From NCBI RefSeq assembly GCF_031191545.1, contig NZ_CP133472.1, positions 434,001 through 498,000 of the forward strand: 64,000 nucleotides of DNA. Reading direction: 5' to 3'. Under the pieces are notes generated by a model. The model did no database searches, was not told the origin of the DNA, and saw only the letters and a program-made list of their open reading frames with translations. Every line of letters starts with the position of its first letter. Within the stretch, counting starts at the first letter, position 1. The position numbers and the translations under genes are program-made. This DNA comes from Schaalia odontolytica (lineage in GTDB: Bacteria > Actinomycetota > Actinomycetes > Actinomycetales > Actinomycetaceae). Shown here one piece after another: positions 39,080-47,899 of the stretch.

Positions 39080-40231
39080 GTGGCCTACTCCGTTTCTCAC
39101 TCGCATCCGATCCGCGTCCTTCTGGACGGAACCGCGATCCCCGCAGACCTGGGCGGCGTCGGCCGCTACGTGGACGACCTGGTTCCGGAGCTGGTCGAGC
39201 AGGGCGTGGACCTGACGATGGCGGTTCAGGAGCGCGATGCCGAGCACTTCGCGACGCGCCTGCCTTCGGCCCGCATCATCCCGATCGACAAGCGTTTCGA
39301 GTCTCGTCCGGCGCGCATGGCCTGGGAGCAGACCGGTCTGCCCAAGCTGATCCGCAAGGTCCGCCCCGACGTGCTGCATTCCCCGCACTACACGTCCCCG
39401 CAGTTCCCGGGCGTGCCCGTCGTCATCACGTTGCACGACGCGACGTTCTTCTCGCACCCGCAGGCGCATTCTCGTCTCAAGCAGCGCTTTTTCACCACGG
39501 CGATCCGCCGCGCGATCCGGCGCGCGGACGCCCTCGTGGTGCCCTCCCTGGCCACGCGCGACGAGACCATCAAGTACGCGGGCGGTGACCCCTCGCAGTT
39601 CTACGTGGCCTACCACGGCGTGGATCGCTCGATCTTCCACCCGGTCTCGGATGCCGAACGCGAGCGCGTCAGGGCTTCCCTGGGGCTGGAGGGCCGCGAC
39701 TATATCGGTTTCCTGGGGACGCTGGAACCCCGCAAGAACGTGCCGAACCTCGTGCGGGGCTGGGTCAAGGCCGTCTCCGATCGCCCAAACCCTCCGGCCC
39801 TCGTGCTGGCGGGAGGTAAGGGCTGGGACGAGGACATCGACCCGGCCCTGGCCTCGGTGCCCGAACACCTGACGGTCCTGCGTCCCGGATACCTGCCCCT
39901 CGAGGACCTGCCCGGTTTCCTGTCGGGCTGCGTCATCCTGGCCTACCCCTCGATCGCGGAGGGCTTCGGCCTGCCGGTCCTGGAGGCCATGAGCTGCGGT
40001 GCCGCGACGCTGACGACTCGACTGACCTCTCTGCCGGAGGTCGGCGGTGACGCCGTGGCCTACTGCGACATCGACCCCGACTCGATCGCCTCGGCTCTGG
40101 TGGATCTGCTGGACGACCCGGCTCGCCGCGAGGCGCTGGGATCCGCCGCAATTCCGCGTGCGGACGAGTTCACGTGGGCCCGCGCGGCCAGCGTTCATAT
40201 TGAGGCGTTCCGGGCCGCAGCCCACGCGTGA
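39080..40231 (+). CDS. Glycosyltransferase family 4 (group 1)
   Basis: The 383-residue GT-B protein begins VRVLLDGTAIPADLGGVGRYVDDLV-like. It carries VVITLHDATFFSHPQ, VVPSLATRDE and FLGTLEPRKNVPNLV. The donor motif YPSIAEGFGLPVLEAMSCG gives the E-x7-E pair. It resembles actinobacterial mannosyl or rhamnosyl transferases. GTG at 39080 has GGGGA upstream; ATGs at 39068 and 39074 are alternatives. It is divergent from the GT4 at 37853-38968, and the DUF2142 gene follows by 26 bp. Confidence 0.9.
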   Translation: MAYSVSHSHPIRVLLDGTAIPADLGGVGRYVDDLVPELVEQGVDLTMAVQERDAEHFATRLPSARIIPIDKRFESRPARMAWEQTGLPKLIRKVRPDVLHSPHYTSPQFPGVPVVITLHDATFFSHPQAHSRLKQRFFTTAIRRAIRRADALVVPSLATRDETIKYAGGDPSQFYVAYHGVDRSIFHPVSDAERERVRASLGLEGRDYIGFLGTLEPRKNVPNLVRGWVKAVSDRPNPPALVLAGGKGWDEDIDPALASVPEHLTVLRPGYLPLEDLPGFLSGCVILAYPSIAEGFGLPVLEAMSCGAATLTTRLTSLPEVGGDAVAYCDIDPDSIASALVDLLDDPARREALGSAAIPRADEFTWARAASVHIEAFRAAAHA

Positions 40232-40257
40232 GTCCCCGCACCGAAGGAGGCAGTCGT

Positions 40258-41811
40258 ATGCGCACGTCCGTGTCGCAGCGCCGCACGTTTATCGCCGTGT
40301 TCATGCTCGTCGTCGCAGTCGTTGCGGCCTCGTTGGCGTGGGTCGTTGCATCCCCGGTCGGGGCTTCCCCGGACGAGGATTACCACGTCGGCTCCATGTG
40401 GTGTCCTCCGCCGGTGGACGAGACAGGCTGCCAGATTTCCACCAAGGACGGCGAAAAGGCCGTTATGGTGCCGCAGTCGCTGGCCAAGGAGCACGTCACG
40501 TGCTACGCCTTCGACCACAACAACTCCGCGCAGTGTTCTCTTAACGCCTCGGATGACGTCCTGGCACCGACTGTGCGATGGGATGACGGGAACTACCCGT
40601 GGGGGTACTACCAGTTCGCCCACCTGTTCGTCCAGCACTCGACGAACCGAGCAGTGCTGGCGCTGCGTGCAGTCAACACGCTACTGGCGATCGGCCTGGT
40701 CGGCGGGATCATCGCTTTGTCCGATTCTGGGCTACGCCGCGCGATCGGCGTCGCGCTGACGGCGGCATGGCTGCCGATGGGCTTCTACTTCATTGCGGGC
40801 ATGAACCCCTCGTCGTGGGCGATGACGGGCACCTTCGCGTTCGCTGCGGGGCTATTGGCGGCGACCCGCAGCGCCGGCGCGCGGCGCGTCGGCCTCATTG
40901 CCTGCGCGGTCGCGGGCGCGGTCTTGGCCTGCACGTCGCGCGGTGACAGCGCGTTCTTCCTGTTCGTCGTGACGGTTGCCCTCGCCTTCGCGGTTCCGGC
41001 GAGTAAGCGCATTGTTCCCGAGGCGATCCTCGCGTGCGTCGCCTCCGTCGTGGGCATCTGGGTCATGGCACGCACGAACGTGGCGGCCTCGCACCTGGGT
41101 TCGGGGAACGAGCTGGCGGAATACTCGCTCAAGCACATCGCGTGGCTCAACGTGTCCTCGCTTCCCAACTACCTGCGTGGCTTCGTCGGTCACCTGCTCG
41201 GGCCGGGGTGGAACGACGTGTCCTACCAGGGCACGGTCTCCTACGGTGCCTCCGTCGTGGTCGTCGCCGTTGCACTGTGGTCGCTGCGCTCGTTGACCTG
41301 GCGCAAGGCCCTGTCGGCGGTCACGGTGGCGGGTGCGATCATGGGCGTTCCCGTGGTGATCGGCATGCGCGGACACTTTAACAACGTCCTCGTCTACCAG
41401 CCGCGCTACATGCTGCCCCTGTTCGCGGTCTTCCTGCTCATGCTCCTTGCCCCCTCCCCAGCCCGCGCGGACGGCGAGGGGCGGCGGATGGGCAGCGAGC
41501 TTTTCCGCATCCCCTCTGGCGTGGTCGGGCGCGCGGTAGCCGGACTCGTCGCAGGCGTGTGGGCACTCACCAATGCCCGTGCCCTCTACCTGGTCATCGA
41601 GCGCTACGCGTTCGGGCGCACGCCTCACGCAATGCCCATCGACCTATCGACGCGCAACTTGAGTGCGGGCAACGAGTGGTGGTGGCCGACGGCTCCGATC
41701 GGCCCGATGACATTGTGGATCACAGGCGCTCTTGCCGCAGCAGTAGCTATCGGCATCGCCTGCTACCTGGGGTCTCAGTCCCCCGAAACGTCGCCCGAGC
41801 CTCGTCGATAA
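40258..41811 (+). CDS. DUF2142 family polytopic membrane protein (paralogue 2)
   Basis: The 517-residue protein has about 11-12 membrane segments. After the first helix comes SPVGASPDEDYHVGSMWCPP, the same motif as in paralogue 1 at 24941. YPWGYYQFAHLFVQHS and MNPSSWAMTGTFAFAAGLL also parallel that protein (YPYGFYQFHHLFSRHN, NNPSSWAITGVFSYGAALY). A GTG at 40228 overlaps the GT4 stop. The ATG at 40258 has AAGGAGG at ideal distance and is preferred. Likely a GT-C-like or transport role in surface glycan synthesis; unproven. Confidence 0.85.
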   Translation: MRTSVSQRRTFIAVFMLVVAVVAASLAWVVASPVGASPDEDYHVGSMWCPPPVDETGCQISTKDGEKAVMVPQSLAKEHVTCYAFDHNNSAQCSLNASDDVLAPTVRWDDGNYPWGYYQFAHLFVQHSTNRAVLALRAVNTLLAIGLVGGIIALSDSGLRRAIGVALTAAWLPMGFYFIAGMNPSSWAMTGTFAFAAGLLAATRSAGARRVGLIACAVAGAVLACTSRGDSAFFLFVVTVALAFAVPASKRIVPEAILACVASVVGIWVMARTNVAASHLGSGNELAEYSLKHIAWLNVSSLPNYLRGFVGHLLGPGWNDVSYQGTVSYGASVVVVAVALWSLRSLTWRKALSAVTVAGAIMGVPVVIGMRGHFNNVLVYQPRYMLPLFAVFLLMLLAPSPARADGEGRRMGSELFRIPSGVVGRAVAGLVAGVWALTNARALYLVIERYAFGRTPHAMPIDLSTRNLSAGNEWWWPTAPIGPMTLWITGALAAAVAIGIACYLGSQSPETSPEPRR

Positions 41812-41830
41812 ACATCCCACACTCAATTTG

Positions 41831-41859
41831 TTCACATTTTCATACAACAGTGCTACGAT
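41831..41859 (+). promoter_or_regulatory. Promoter of the lic operon
   Basis: TTCACA (41831-41836) and TACGAT (41854-41859) are spaced 17 bp; they match five and four consensus bases. The ATG of the first lic gene is at 41905, so the leader would be about 39 nt, with AAAGGTGG before the start. Confidence 0.65.
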
Positions 41860-41873
41860 CGAACATGTAGCAC
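41850..41873. promoter_or_regulatory. Inverted repeat GTGCTAC-N10-GTAGCAC over the lic -10/start site
   Basis: Perfect 7-bp arms (41850-41856 and 41867-41873) cover the -10 element and the expected transcription start. This is the position of a repressor operator. The first gene encodes an N-terminal winged helix, so autoregulation is a natural inference. Confidence 0.6.
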
Positions 41874-41904
41874 CCAGATGAACCTGTGAACGAAAGGTGG
41901 TCGC

Positions 41905-43734
41905 ATGCCCTCGGCGAACGTCGGCACGCTCAGCGAGCCCCAATTCAACATCCTGACGACCCTGGCAAAGTCCGCAAGACCCCTGACGCAAAGGGCACTC
42001 TCGGAAGCCACCGGCATGAGCCTGGGGCGCGTCAACACTGCCACCCGCGAGTGCGAAGCAGCGGGCTACATCGACGAACGCTCCATCACCGACGCGGGCC
42101 GCGAGGCACTCGAGCCATACCGCGTCACGGGCGCCGTCATCATGGCCGCCGGCCTGTCCTCACGCTTCGCCCCCATCAGCTACGAGCGCCCCAAGGGTAC
42201 GCTCAAGGTGCGCGGCGACATCCTCGTCGAACGCCAGATCCGTCAACTCCACGAAGCCGGTGTCACCAACATCGCGCTGGTCGTGGGATACAAGAAGGAG
42301 TACTTCTTCTACCTGGCCAACAAGTACGGGGTCGACATCGTCGTCAACCGCGAGTACGCCACGCGCAACAACAACGGCTCCCTGTGGCGAGTGAAGGACC
42401 GCCTGGACAACACATACGTGTGCTCCTCGGACGACTACTTCACCTCCAACCCCTTCGAGCCCTACGTCTACAAGTCCTACTACTCGGCGAACTACGTCGA
42501 GGGTCCCACCGACGAGTGGTGCATCAAGACGGGGCCGGGCGACCGCATCACGGGCGCGACCGTGGGGGGTTCCGACGCGTGGGTCATGCTCGGCCACGTC
42601 TACTTCGATCGCGTCTTCTCCGCGCAGTTCCGCAAGGTCCTCGAGCAGGTCTACCACCTGCCTGAGACGGTCTCGAAGCTGTGGGAGTCCATCTACCTCG
42701 ACCACATCAAGTCCTTCGACATGGTGATCCACCGCTACCCGGACGGCGTCATCCACGAGTTCGACTCGGTCGACGAGCTGCGCAGTTTCGACCCCCTGTT
42801 CATGGAGAACGTGGACTCCGAGGTATTCGACCACATCGTCGACACACTGGGGTGCACAAAGGCCGACATCCGCGACTTCTACCCGCTCAAGCAGGGCATC
42901 ACGAACCTGTCGTGCCACTTCGCCGTGGGCGACAACGAGTACGTCTACCGTCACCCGGGCATCGGCACGGAGAAGATCGTGGACCGCAGCGCGGAGTTCG
43001 CCGGCCTGCGCCTCGCCGCCGAGCTCGGCATCGACGACACCTTCCTCACGGGTGACCCCGAGGCGGGCTGGAAGATCTCGCGCTTCGTGCGCGACGTGCG
43101 CAACCTGGACGTCACCCGCCCCGAGGAGCTCAAGGCGGCCATGGAGATGGACCGCGCGCTGCACACCTCCGGTCGAATCCTGGACCGCTCCTTCGACTTT
43201 GTCACCGAGGGCTTGCGCTACGAGGGCCTCCTGAAGACCTTCGGGCCGATTGATGTGCCCGGCTACTTTGAGCTGCGCGACAAGGTCCTGCGCCTCAAGG
43301 CCTTCGCGGACACGGACGGCTTCGATAAAGTCCCCTCGCACAACGACTTCTTCCCCCCGAACTTCCTGGTGGATAACGATGGCAACATCAGCCTCATCGA
43401 CTGGGAGTATGCGGGCATGTCGGACATGGCAGCCGACTTCGGCACGATGACCGTGTGCACACCGGAGATGACCCGCGAGCGCGCGGCCGCCGCCCTCGAG
43501 TACTACCTGGGCCACGCCCCTTCCGAGCGCGAGGCGCGCCACTTCTTCGCCTACGAGGTGTTCGCCGGCTGGTGCTGGTACCTGTGGGCGCTGGTCAAGG
43601 AGGCCGAGGGGGACGACGTCGGCGAGTGGCTCTACATCTACTACTCGCACGCGACACGCACGCTCGATTCCCTGCTCGCAGCCTACGAGGCAGCCTCGAG
43701 CACTCAGATCTCCACGGAAGGTGAACTGGCATGA
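41905..43734 (+). CDS. Winged-helix / LicC cytidylyltransferase / LicA choline kinase fusion
   Basis: The 609-residue protein has three domains. First is a MarR-like winged helix (about 8-72, LTQRALSEATGMSLGRVNTA). Second is a nucleotidyltransferase (about 74-300) with AAGLSSRF (81-88), PKGTL and a DDYF metal site. Third is a choline/ethanolamine kinase-type phosphotransferase (about 310-600), with HNDFFPPNF near 479 and IDWEY near 498. In pneumococci LicA phosphorylates choline and LicC makes CDP-choline; here both are in one chain with a DNA-binding domain. The order of reaction is reversed relative to domain order. The stop overlaps licB (ATGA). Confidence 0.92.
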   Translation: MPSANVGTLSEPQFNILTTLAKSARPLTQRALSEATGMSLGRVNTATRECEAAGYIDERSITDAGREALEPYRVTGAVIMAAGLSSRFAPISYERPKGTLKVRGDILVERQIRQLHEAGVTNIALVVGYKKEYFFYLANKYGVDIVVNREYATRNNNGSLWRVKDRLDNTYVCSSDDYFTSNPFEPYVYKSYYSANYVEGPTDEWCIKTGPGDRITGATVGGSDAWVMLGHVYFDRVFSAQFRKVLEQVYHLPETVSKLWESIYLDHIKSFDMVIHRYPDGVIHEFDSVDELRSFDPLFMENVDSEVFDHIVDTLGCTKADIRDFYPLKQGITNLSCHFAVGDNEYVYRHPGIGTEKIVDRSAEFAGLRLAAELGIDDTFLTGDPEAGWKISRFVRDVRNLDVTRPEELKAAMEMDRALHTSGRILDRSFDFVTEGLRYEGLLKTFGPIDVPGYFELRDKVLRLKAFADTDGFDKVPSHNDFFPPNFLVDNDGNISLIDWEYAGMSDMAADFGTMTVCTPEMTRERAAAALEYYLGHAPSEREARHFFAYEVFAGWCWYLWALVKEAEGDDVGEWLYIYYSHATRTLDSLLAAYEAASSTQISTEGELA

Positions 43735-44705
43735 AAACTCAGCACGGAGGCAAGCGCTACGGCTTCTTCTCGGGTGCCCTGTGGGGCCTCGACACGGTCG
43801 TGCTGGCAATCGCACTGGCCATGACCCCGTTCCTCGACTTTGGTCAGTCGGCGCTCGCCGGGGCTGTCCTGCACGACGTCGCGTGCGCGCTGATCCTGCT
43901 GGTCTACATGGGTCTGCGCGGCCGCCTGAAGGACACCGCGAAGGCACTGCGCACCCGCCCGGGTAAGTCGGTGATCGTGGCGGCGCTCCTGGGCGGCCCG
44001 ATCGGCATGAGCGGGTACCTCATCGCGATTGACAACATCGGCCCGGGCCTGACGGCGATCATCTCGACGTTCTACCCGGCGCTCGGCACCCTGCTGGCGT
44101 TCATTCTCTTGAAGGAACGCATGGCGCCTCGCCAGATCGTTGCCCTGCTGGTCGCACTCGCGGCGATCGTTGCGACGGGCTGGTCGGCGACGTCCGAACC
44201 GATCGAGGGCGGCAACGCGATCCTCGGCGTGGTCGGCGCGCTGGCCTGCGTCATCGGCTGGGGTTCCGAGGCCGTGATCCTCACGTGGGGCATGCGCGAC
44301 GAGGCCGTCGATAACGAGGTGGCCCTCCAGATCCGCGAGACGACCTCGGCGGCCGTGTACCTGTTCATCGTGGCTCCCATCGCTGGCGTCTTCGGTTTCA
44401 CACTGCATTCGCTGGCTCACCTGTCGGCGGGCGTGGTGGCACTGGCGGGTCTGGCGGGTACGGCCTCGTACCTGTTCTATTACAAGGCCCTGTCGGCCAT
44501 CGGCGCCTCGCGAGGCATGGCCCTGAACATTTCCTACTCGGCGTGGGCGATCATCTTTGCCCTGGTGTTGCAGGGAACGATCCCGACACCCATGCAGGTC
44601 CTGTGCTGCGTCGTGATCCTGGTGGGCACGGTCCTGGCGGCCACCTCCAACTGGGGTGACCTGCTTCCCAAGCGAACGGAGAAGGTCACGAGCTCCCAGG
44701 CGTGA
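43731..44705 (+). CDS. licB: LicB-like choline permease (EamA/DMT superfamily)
   Basis: The 324-residue protein has about ten membrane segments in two EamA-type repeats. The opening YGFFSGALWGLDTVVLAIAL is like LicB of Haemophilus and Streptococcus. LicB imports choline for phosphocholine decoration. Position between the LicC/LicA fusion and two LicD genes strongly supports the call; the DMT family alone would not. The ATG overlaps the previous stop. A 12-bp hairpin follows before licD1. Confidence 0.88.
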   Translation: MKTQHGGKRYGFFSGALWGLDTVVLAIALAMTPFLDFGQSALAGAVLHDVACALILLVYMGLRGRLKDTAKALRTRPGKSVIVAALLGGPIGMSGYLIAIDNIGPGLTAIISTFYPALGTLLAFILLKERMAPRQIVALLVALAAIVATGWSATSEPIEGGNAILGVVGALACVIGWGSEAVILTWGMRDEAVDNEVALQIRETTSAAVYLFIVAPIAGVFGFTLHSLAHLSAGVVALAGLAGTASYLFYYKALSAIGASRGMALNISYSAWAIIFALVLQGTIPTPMQVLCCVVILVGTVLAATSNWGDLLPKRTEKVTSSQA

Positions 44706-44712
44706 GACAATG

Positions 44713-44740
44713 GCGGGTGGGCGCGCTTGCGCCCACCCGC
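44713..44740 (+). terminator. Intercistronic hairpin between licB and licD1
   Basis: A perfect 12-bp stem (GCGGGTGGGCGC / GCGCCCACCCGC) has a GCTT loop, 7 bp after the licB stop. No U-tract follows. It may attenuate or protect the mRNA rather than end it, since licD1 starts 21 bp later. Confidence 0.55.
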
Positions 44741-44761
44741 GCTGCCATATTCGGAGGACTG

Positions 44762-45619
44762 ATGACGACGCCCGACACCGACCTGCGTAAGGTCCAGAAG
44801 CTGCTGACGCTGATCCTGGCCGAGCTCGACCGGGTGTGCCGCCGCATCGGAGTGTCCTATGCGATCTACGGCGGCACCGCGATCGGCGCGATCCGCCACG
44901 GCGGCTTCATCCCCTGGGACGACGACATCGACGTGATGATGACGCGCGCCGACTACGAGCGTTTCCTTGCCGAGGCGCCGGCCCTGCTGGACGAGCGTTT
45001 CCGCCTGGATAACACGCGCACGCGCGACGATTTCCCCTTCATGTTCACGAAGATGGTCATGCCGGGAACGCTGTTGATTCCCGATGCAGACAAGAACTCG
45101 AAGTACCGGATGCCTTTCTTCCTGGACATCCTGCCCCTGGACGAGATCCCGGCCGACGAGAAGGCCTTCCAGGAGATGTCGCGCCAGTCGTGGCTGTGGG
45201 GTCGCCTGTTGTTCCTCCAGGGCACGGCCCGTCCCCACCTGATCAACACGCCCGCGTGGAAGAAGGCGCTGATCTTCTCGGCGACGACGCTCGCGCACCT
45301 GGGCCTGAAAGCGGTGCGCGCGACGCCGGCGAGCCTGCAGGCCCGCTGGGAGCGCGCTGTTCGCCGCTACGAGGGCACGGGCACGGGCGTGTACGCCGAC
45401 TTCACGATGCGCGACCCGCAGAACTGGATCGTGCGCGAGGAGGAGTTCTTCCCCACCCGCGACGTTCCCTTCGAAGACATCACGGTCATGATCCAGAACG
45501 AGTACGACGCGCTGCTGCGCCGCGGATACGGCGACTACATGCAGCTGCCTCCCCCGGAGAAGCGCTACAACCACGAGGCCGCCGTCATCGACTTTGGCCG
45601 CTACGCCGAGGCCCTGTAG
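44762..45619 (+). CDS. LicD family phosphocholine transferase 1
   Basis: The 285-residue LicD-family protein has the nucleotidyltransferase-like motif YAIYGGTAIGAIRHGG followed by FIPWDDDIDVMM (about residues 38-62). DILPLDEIPADE is also present. LicD enzymes move phosphocholine from CDP-choline onto a sugar of a wall or lipo-glycan. The ATG at 44762 has CGGAGG upstream; the upstream frame from 44702 spans the hairpin and is not used. A tandem paralogue follows after 28 bp. Confidence 0.92.
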   Translation: MTTPDTDLRKVQKLLTLILAELDRVCRRIGVSYAIYGGTAIGAIRHGGFIPWDDDIDVMMTRADYERFLAEAPALLDERFRLDNTRTRDDFPFMFTKMVMPGTLLIPDADKNSKYRMPFFLDILPLDEIPADEKAFQEMSRQSWLWGRLLFLQGTARPHLINTPAWKKALIFSATTLAHLGLKAVRATPASLQARWERAVRRYEGTGTGVYADFTMRDPQNWIVREEEFFPTRDVPFEDITVMIQNEYDALLRRGYGDYMQLPPPEKRYNHEAAVIDFGRYAEAL

Positions 45620-45647
45620 GCCTCGTCCCCTGACGATCGGAGAACTG

Positions 45648-46547
45648 ATGAGCGCAGCAGACCCCGCAACCCTGGCAGCCATTCAGCGCGTCACCAAGCG
45701 CTGCCTTGCCGAGATCGACCGCGTGTGCGCCCTCCTCGATCTGCGCTACGTCGCCTACGGAGGAACAGCGATCGGGGCGGTGCGACACAAGGGGTTCATC
45801 CCGTGGGACGACGACGGGGACGTATGCATGCCGCGGGAGGATTACGAACGTTTCATCGCCGAGGCCCCCGCTCTCCTCGGGGACGAGTTTTTTATCGCCT
45901 CGCCTGCCACCCACCCGGACTATCCGATCAGCTTTGGCGTGCTGGGCTTGAAGGGCTCGGAGTTCGTCTCGAAGGTCGCGAAGGACCGCTCCTTCCGCAT
46001 GCCGATAGGCGTCGACCTGTTCGTCCTGGACGAGATCGCAGATGACCCGGCGCGTTTCCGTGCACAGTCGCGCGGCACGTGGCTGTGGGCACGTCTCATG
46101 TTCCTGCGTTCCATCCCCAACCCGCCGACGGGCCTGCCCGCGCCCGCGCGCCAGCTGGCCTCAGCGGCGATGGCCTGCGCCCACTGGGGGATGCGGGCGC
46201 TGCGCGTCAACGAGGCCGCCCTGTACCGCCGCTGGCAGAGCGCTGCCCTCAGGGGGCGCGAAAACCCTCAGAAGGCCGCGGACGGGACGACGCTCTACGG
46301 CGATTTTTCGACGCGAGATCCACGCCGGTGGAGCGCGTCTGAGGCCGAGCTTTTCCCCGCACTCTCCGCTCCCTTCGAAGACATCACCGTGCGCATTCCA
46401 GCCTCCTACGACGTAGTCCTGACGCGCGGCTACGGTGACTACATGCGCATTCCCGATCCGCAGGATCGCGTCACCCATGAACCGTTCCACATCGTATTCG
46501 GCCCCCACGATCCGGGCCCCCAGGCCACCAAGGAGACCGGCTCGTGA
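45648..46547 (+). CDS. LicD family phosphocholine transferase 2
   Basis: The 299-residue paralogue of the previous gene has YVAYGGTAIGAVRHKG followed by FIPWDDDGDVCM; the Ile of the usual WDDDID is Gly here. PFEDITVRIPASYDVVL and RGYGDYMRIP near the C-terminus match the first LicD. Pneumococcus also has two LicDs that modify different GalNAc positions, so two acceptor sites are possible. CGGAG lies upstream of the ATG. The stop overlaps the flippase start (GTGA). Confidence 0.9.
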   Translation: MSAADPATLAAIQRVTKRCLAEIDRVCALLDLRYVAYGGTAIGAVRHKGFIPWDDDGDVCMPREDYERFIAEAPALLGDEFFIASPATHPDYPISFGVLGLKGSEFVSKVAKDRSFRMPIGVDLFVLDEIADDPARFRAQSRGTWLWARLMFLRSIPNPPTGLPAPARQLASAAMACAHWGMRALRVNEAALYRRWQSAALRGRENPQKAADGTTLYGDFSTRDPRRWSASEAELFPALSAPFEDITVRIPASYDVVLTRGYGDYMRIPDPQDRVTHEPFHIVFGPHDPGPQATKETGS

Positions 46548-47899
46548 GCGAGAAACACCCCGCGTCCTCGTCCCTGCCGAACACGCCGGACACCGGCGAC
46601 GCACCGGTGGAGGCCACCGAGGGGGCACTGGAATCCCGCGGCCAGCTGGGACGCGACTACCTGTGGAACACGGCGGCCTCACTCATGTCGAGCCTGGCCG
46701 TGGTCATCATGGGTGTGGCCATCGTGCGATCGGGCGCCACTGATTCATTCGCGCGAGCCCAGTATGGCCTGTTCACCCTGGCGCTGGCGATCGGCCAGCA
46801 GTACCAGACGGTGGGCCTGTACGAGGTTCGCACCTTCCACGTGACGGACGTGCGGCGCCGCTTCGACTTCGGCACATACCTGTCGACGCGCCTGTTGACC
46901 TGCCTGGTCATGGTCGCCCTCATCACCTACCACTCGTGGAACGCGTCGACGCACGACCCATACCCGGCGTTCACGGTTATCGCGGCGATGGCCCTCCTGC
47001 GTATCTTTGACGCGTTCGAGGACGTGTACTACTCGGAGTTCCAGCGCTCCGGCCGCCTCGACATCGCCGGAAAGGCGTGCTTCGCTCGCATCTTCACCAC
47101 AACGTTCCTATGGTCGGGCCTGTACTGGTTCTCCCAAGATCTCCTGTTGTCTACGCTCGTGACGTTCGCGCTCACATGCGTGGTACTCGTGGTCGCCTAC
47201 GGTCTGCCGGCACGCGGCGTTTTCTCGTTGCTCCCCTCGCTTAACATCCGTGGAATCACGGGGATCCTGTGGGAGTGCTTGCCCCTGTTTATCGCTGCGT
47301 TCCTCAACCAGTATTTGGCGAACGCTCCACGCTTCGCGATCCACGCATCCCTCGGCGACGAGGAGCTGGGGGTCTTCGCAATCATCTACATGCCAGCGGT
47401 CGCGATCAACATGCTCTCGCTGTTTGTGTTCCGCCCCCTGCTCACGCGCATGGCGATGCGTTGGACGGAGCGCAAGCAAGGCGAGTTCTTCTCCATCGTA
47501 CGCAGGGGCCTCCTGACGACCGCCGGTGCCTTCGCTGTCGTCGCCACGGTGACGTACGTGATCGGCGCTCCCCTCCTGACCCTCGTGTTCGGCACGGACG
47601 TGTCGGGCTACGTCGGCGAGCTGATGGTGCTCGTGTTGGCGGGTGCACTCAACGCTGCTGGCGTCATTCTCTACTACGCGCTGGCGACGATGCGCCGCCT
47701 GAGGGCCGTGCTCGTTGCGTACGTGGCGGCAGGCGCGACCGCCTACGTGATTGCACCGTTGCTCACAAACTCCCACGCGATGATGGGCGCTTCCCTTGCC
47801 TACGCGGCCACCATGGGGCTGCTCGCCATTCTGTTCACCATCTTCATGCTCGTTCCCCACACGCGCGGATCCATTGAAACGGAGTCCATCGATGACTGA
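46544..47899 (+). CDS. Polysaccharide flippase (Wzx/MOP family)
   Basis: The 451-residue protein has about 12-14 membrane segments after a ~40-residue cytoplasmic N-terminus. The pattern LGRDYLWNTAASLMSSLAVVIMGVAI and later paired helices match oligosaccharide-lipid flippases. In pneumococci the choline-dependent flippase TacF works with Lic proteins. This gene is in the equivalent position, so it may flip the phosphocholine-bearing unit. The GTG start overlaps licD2, and the stop overlaps the next GT4 by eight bases. Confidence 0.85.
   Translation: MSEKHPASSSLPNTPDTGDAPVEATEGALESRGQLGRDYLWNTAASLMSSLAVVIMGVAIVRSGATDSFARAQYGLFTLALAIGQQYQTVGLYEVRTFHVTDVRRRFDFGTYLSTRLLTCLVMVALITYHSWNASTHDPYPAFTVIAAMALLRIFDAFEDVYYSEFQRSGRLDIAGKACFARIFTTTFLWSGLYWFSQDLLLSTLVTFALTCVVLVVAYGLPARGVFSLLPSLNIRGITGILWECLPLFIAAFLNQYLANAPRFAIHASLGDEELGVFAIIYMPAVAINMLSLFVFRPLLTRMAMRWTERKQGEFFSIVRRGLLTTAGAFAVVATVTYVIGAPLLTLVFGTDVSGYVGELMVLVLAGALNAAGVILYYALATMRRLRAVLVAYVAAGATAYVIAPLLTNSHAMMGASLAYAATMGLLAILFTIFMLVPHTRGSIETESIDD

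Noticed and set aside
38969-40225. Long minus-strand extension of the GT4 frame at 37853
   Set aside because: Antisense to the well-supported plus-strand GT4 at 39080-40231; the GT4 domain starts at 38968.
42160-43947. 595-residue minus-strand open frame opposite the lic fusion gene
   Set aside because: Shadow frame; plus strand shows clear LicC and LicA motifs, and the shadow has a repetitive Val/Asp/Leu bias.
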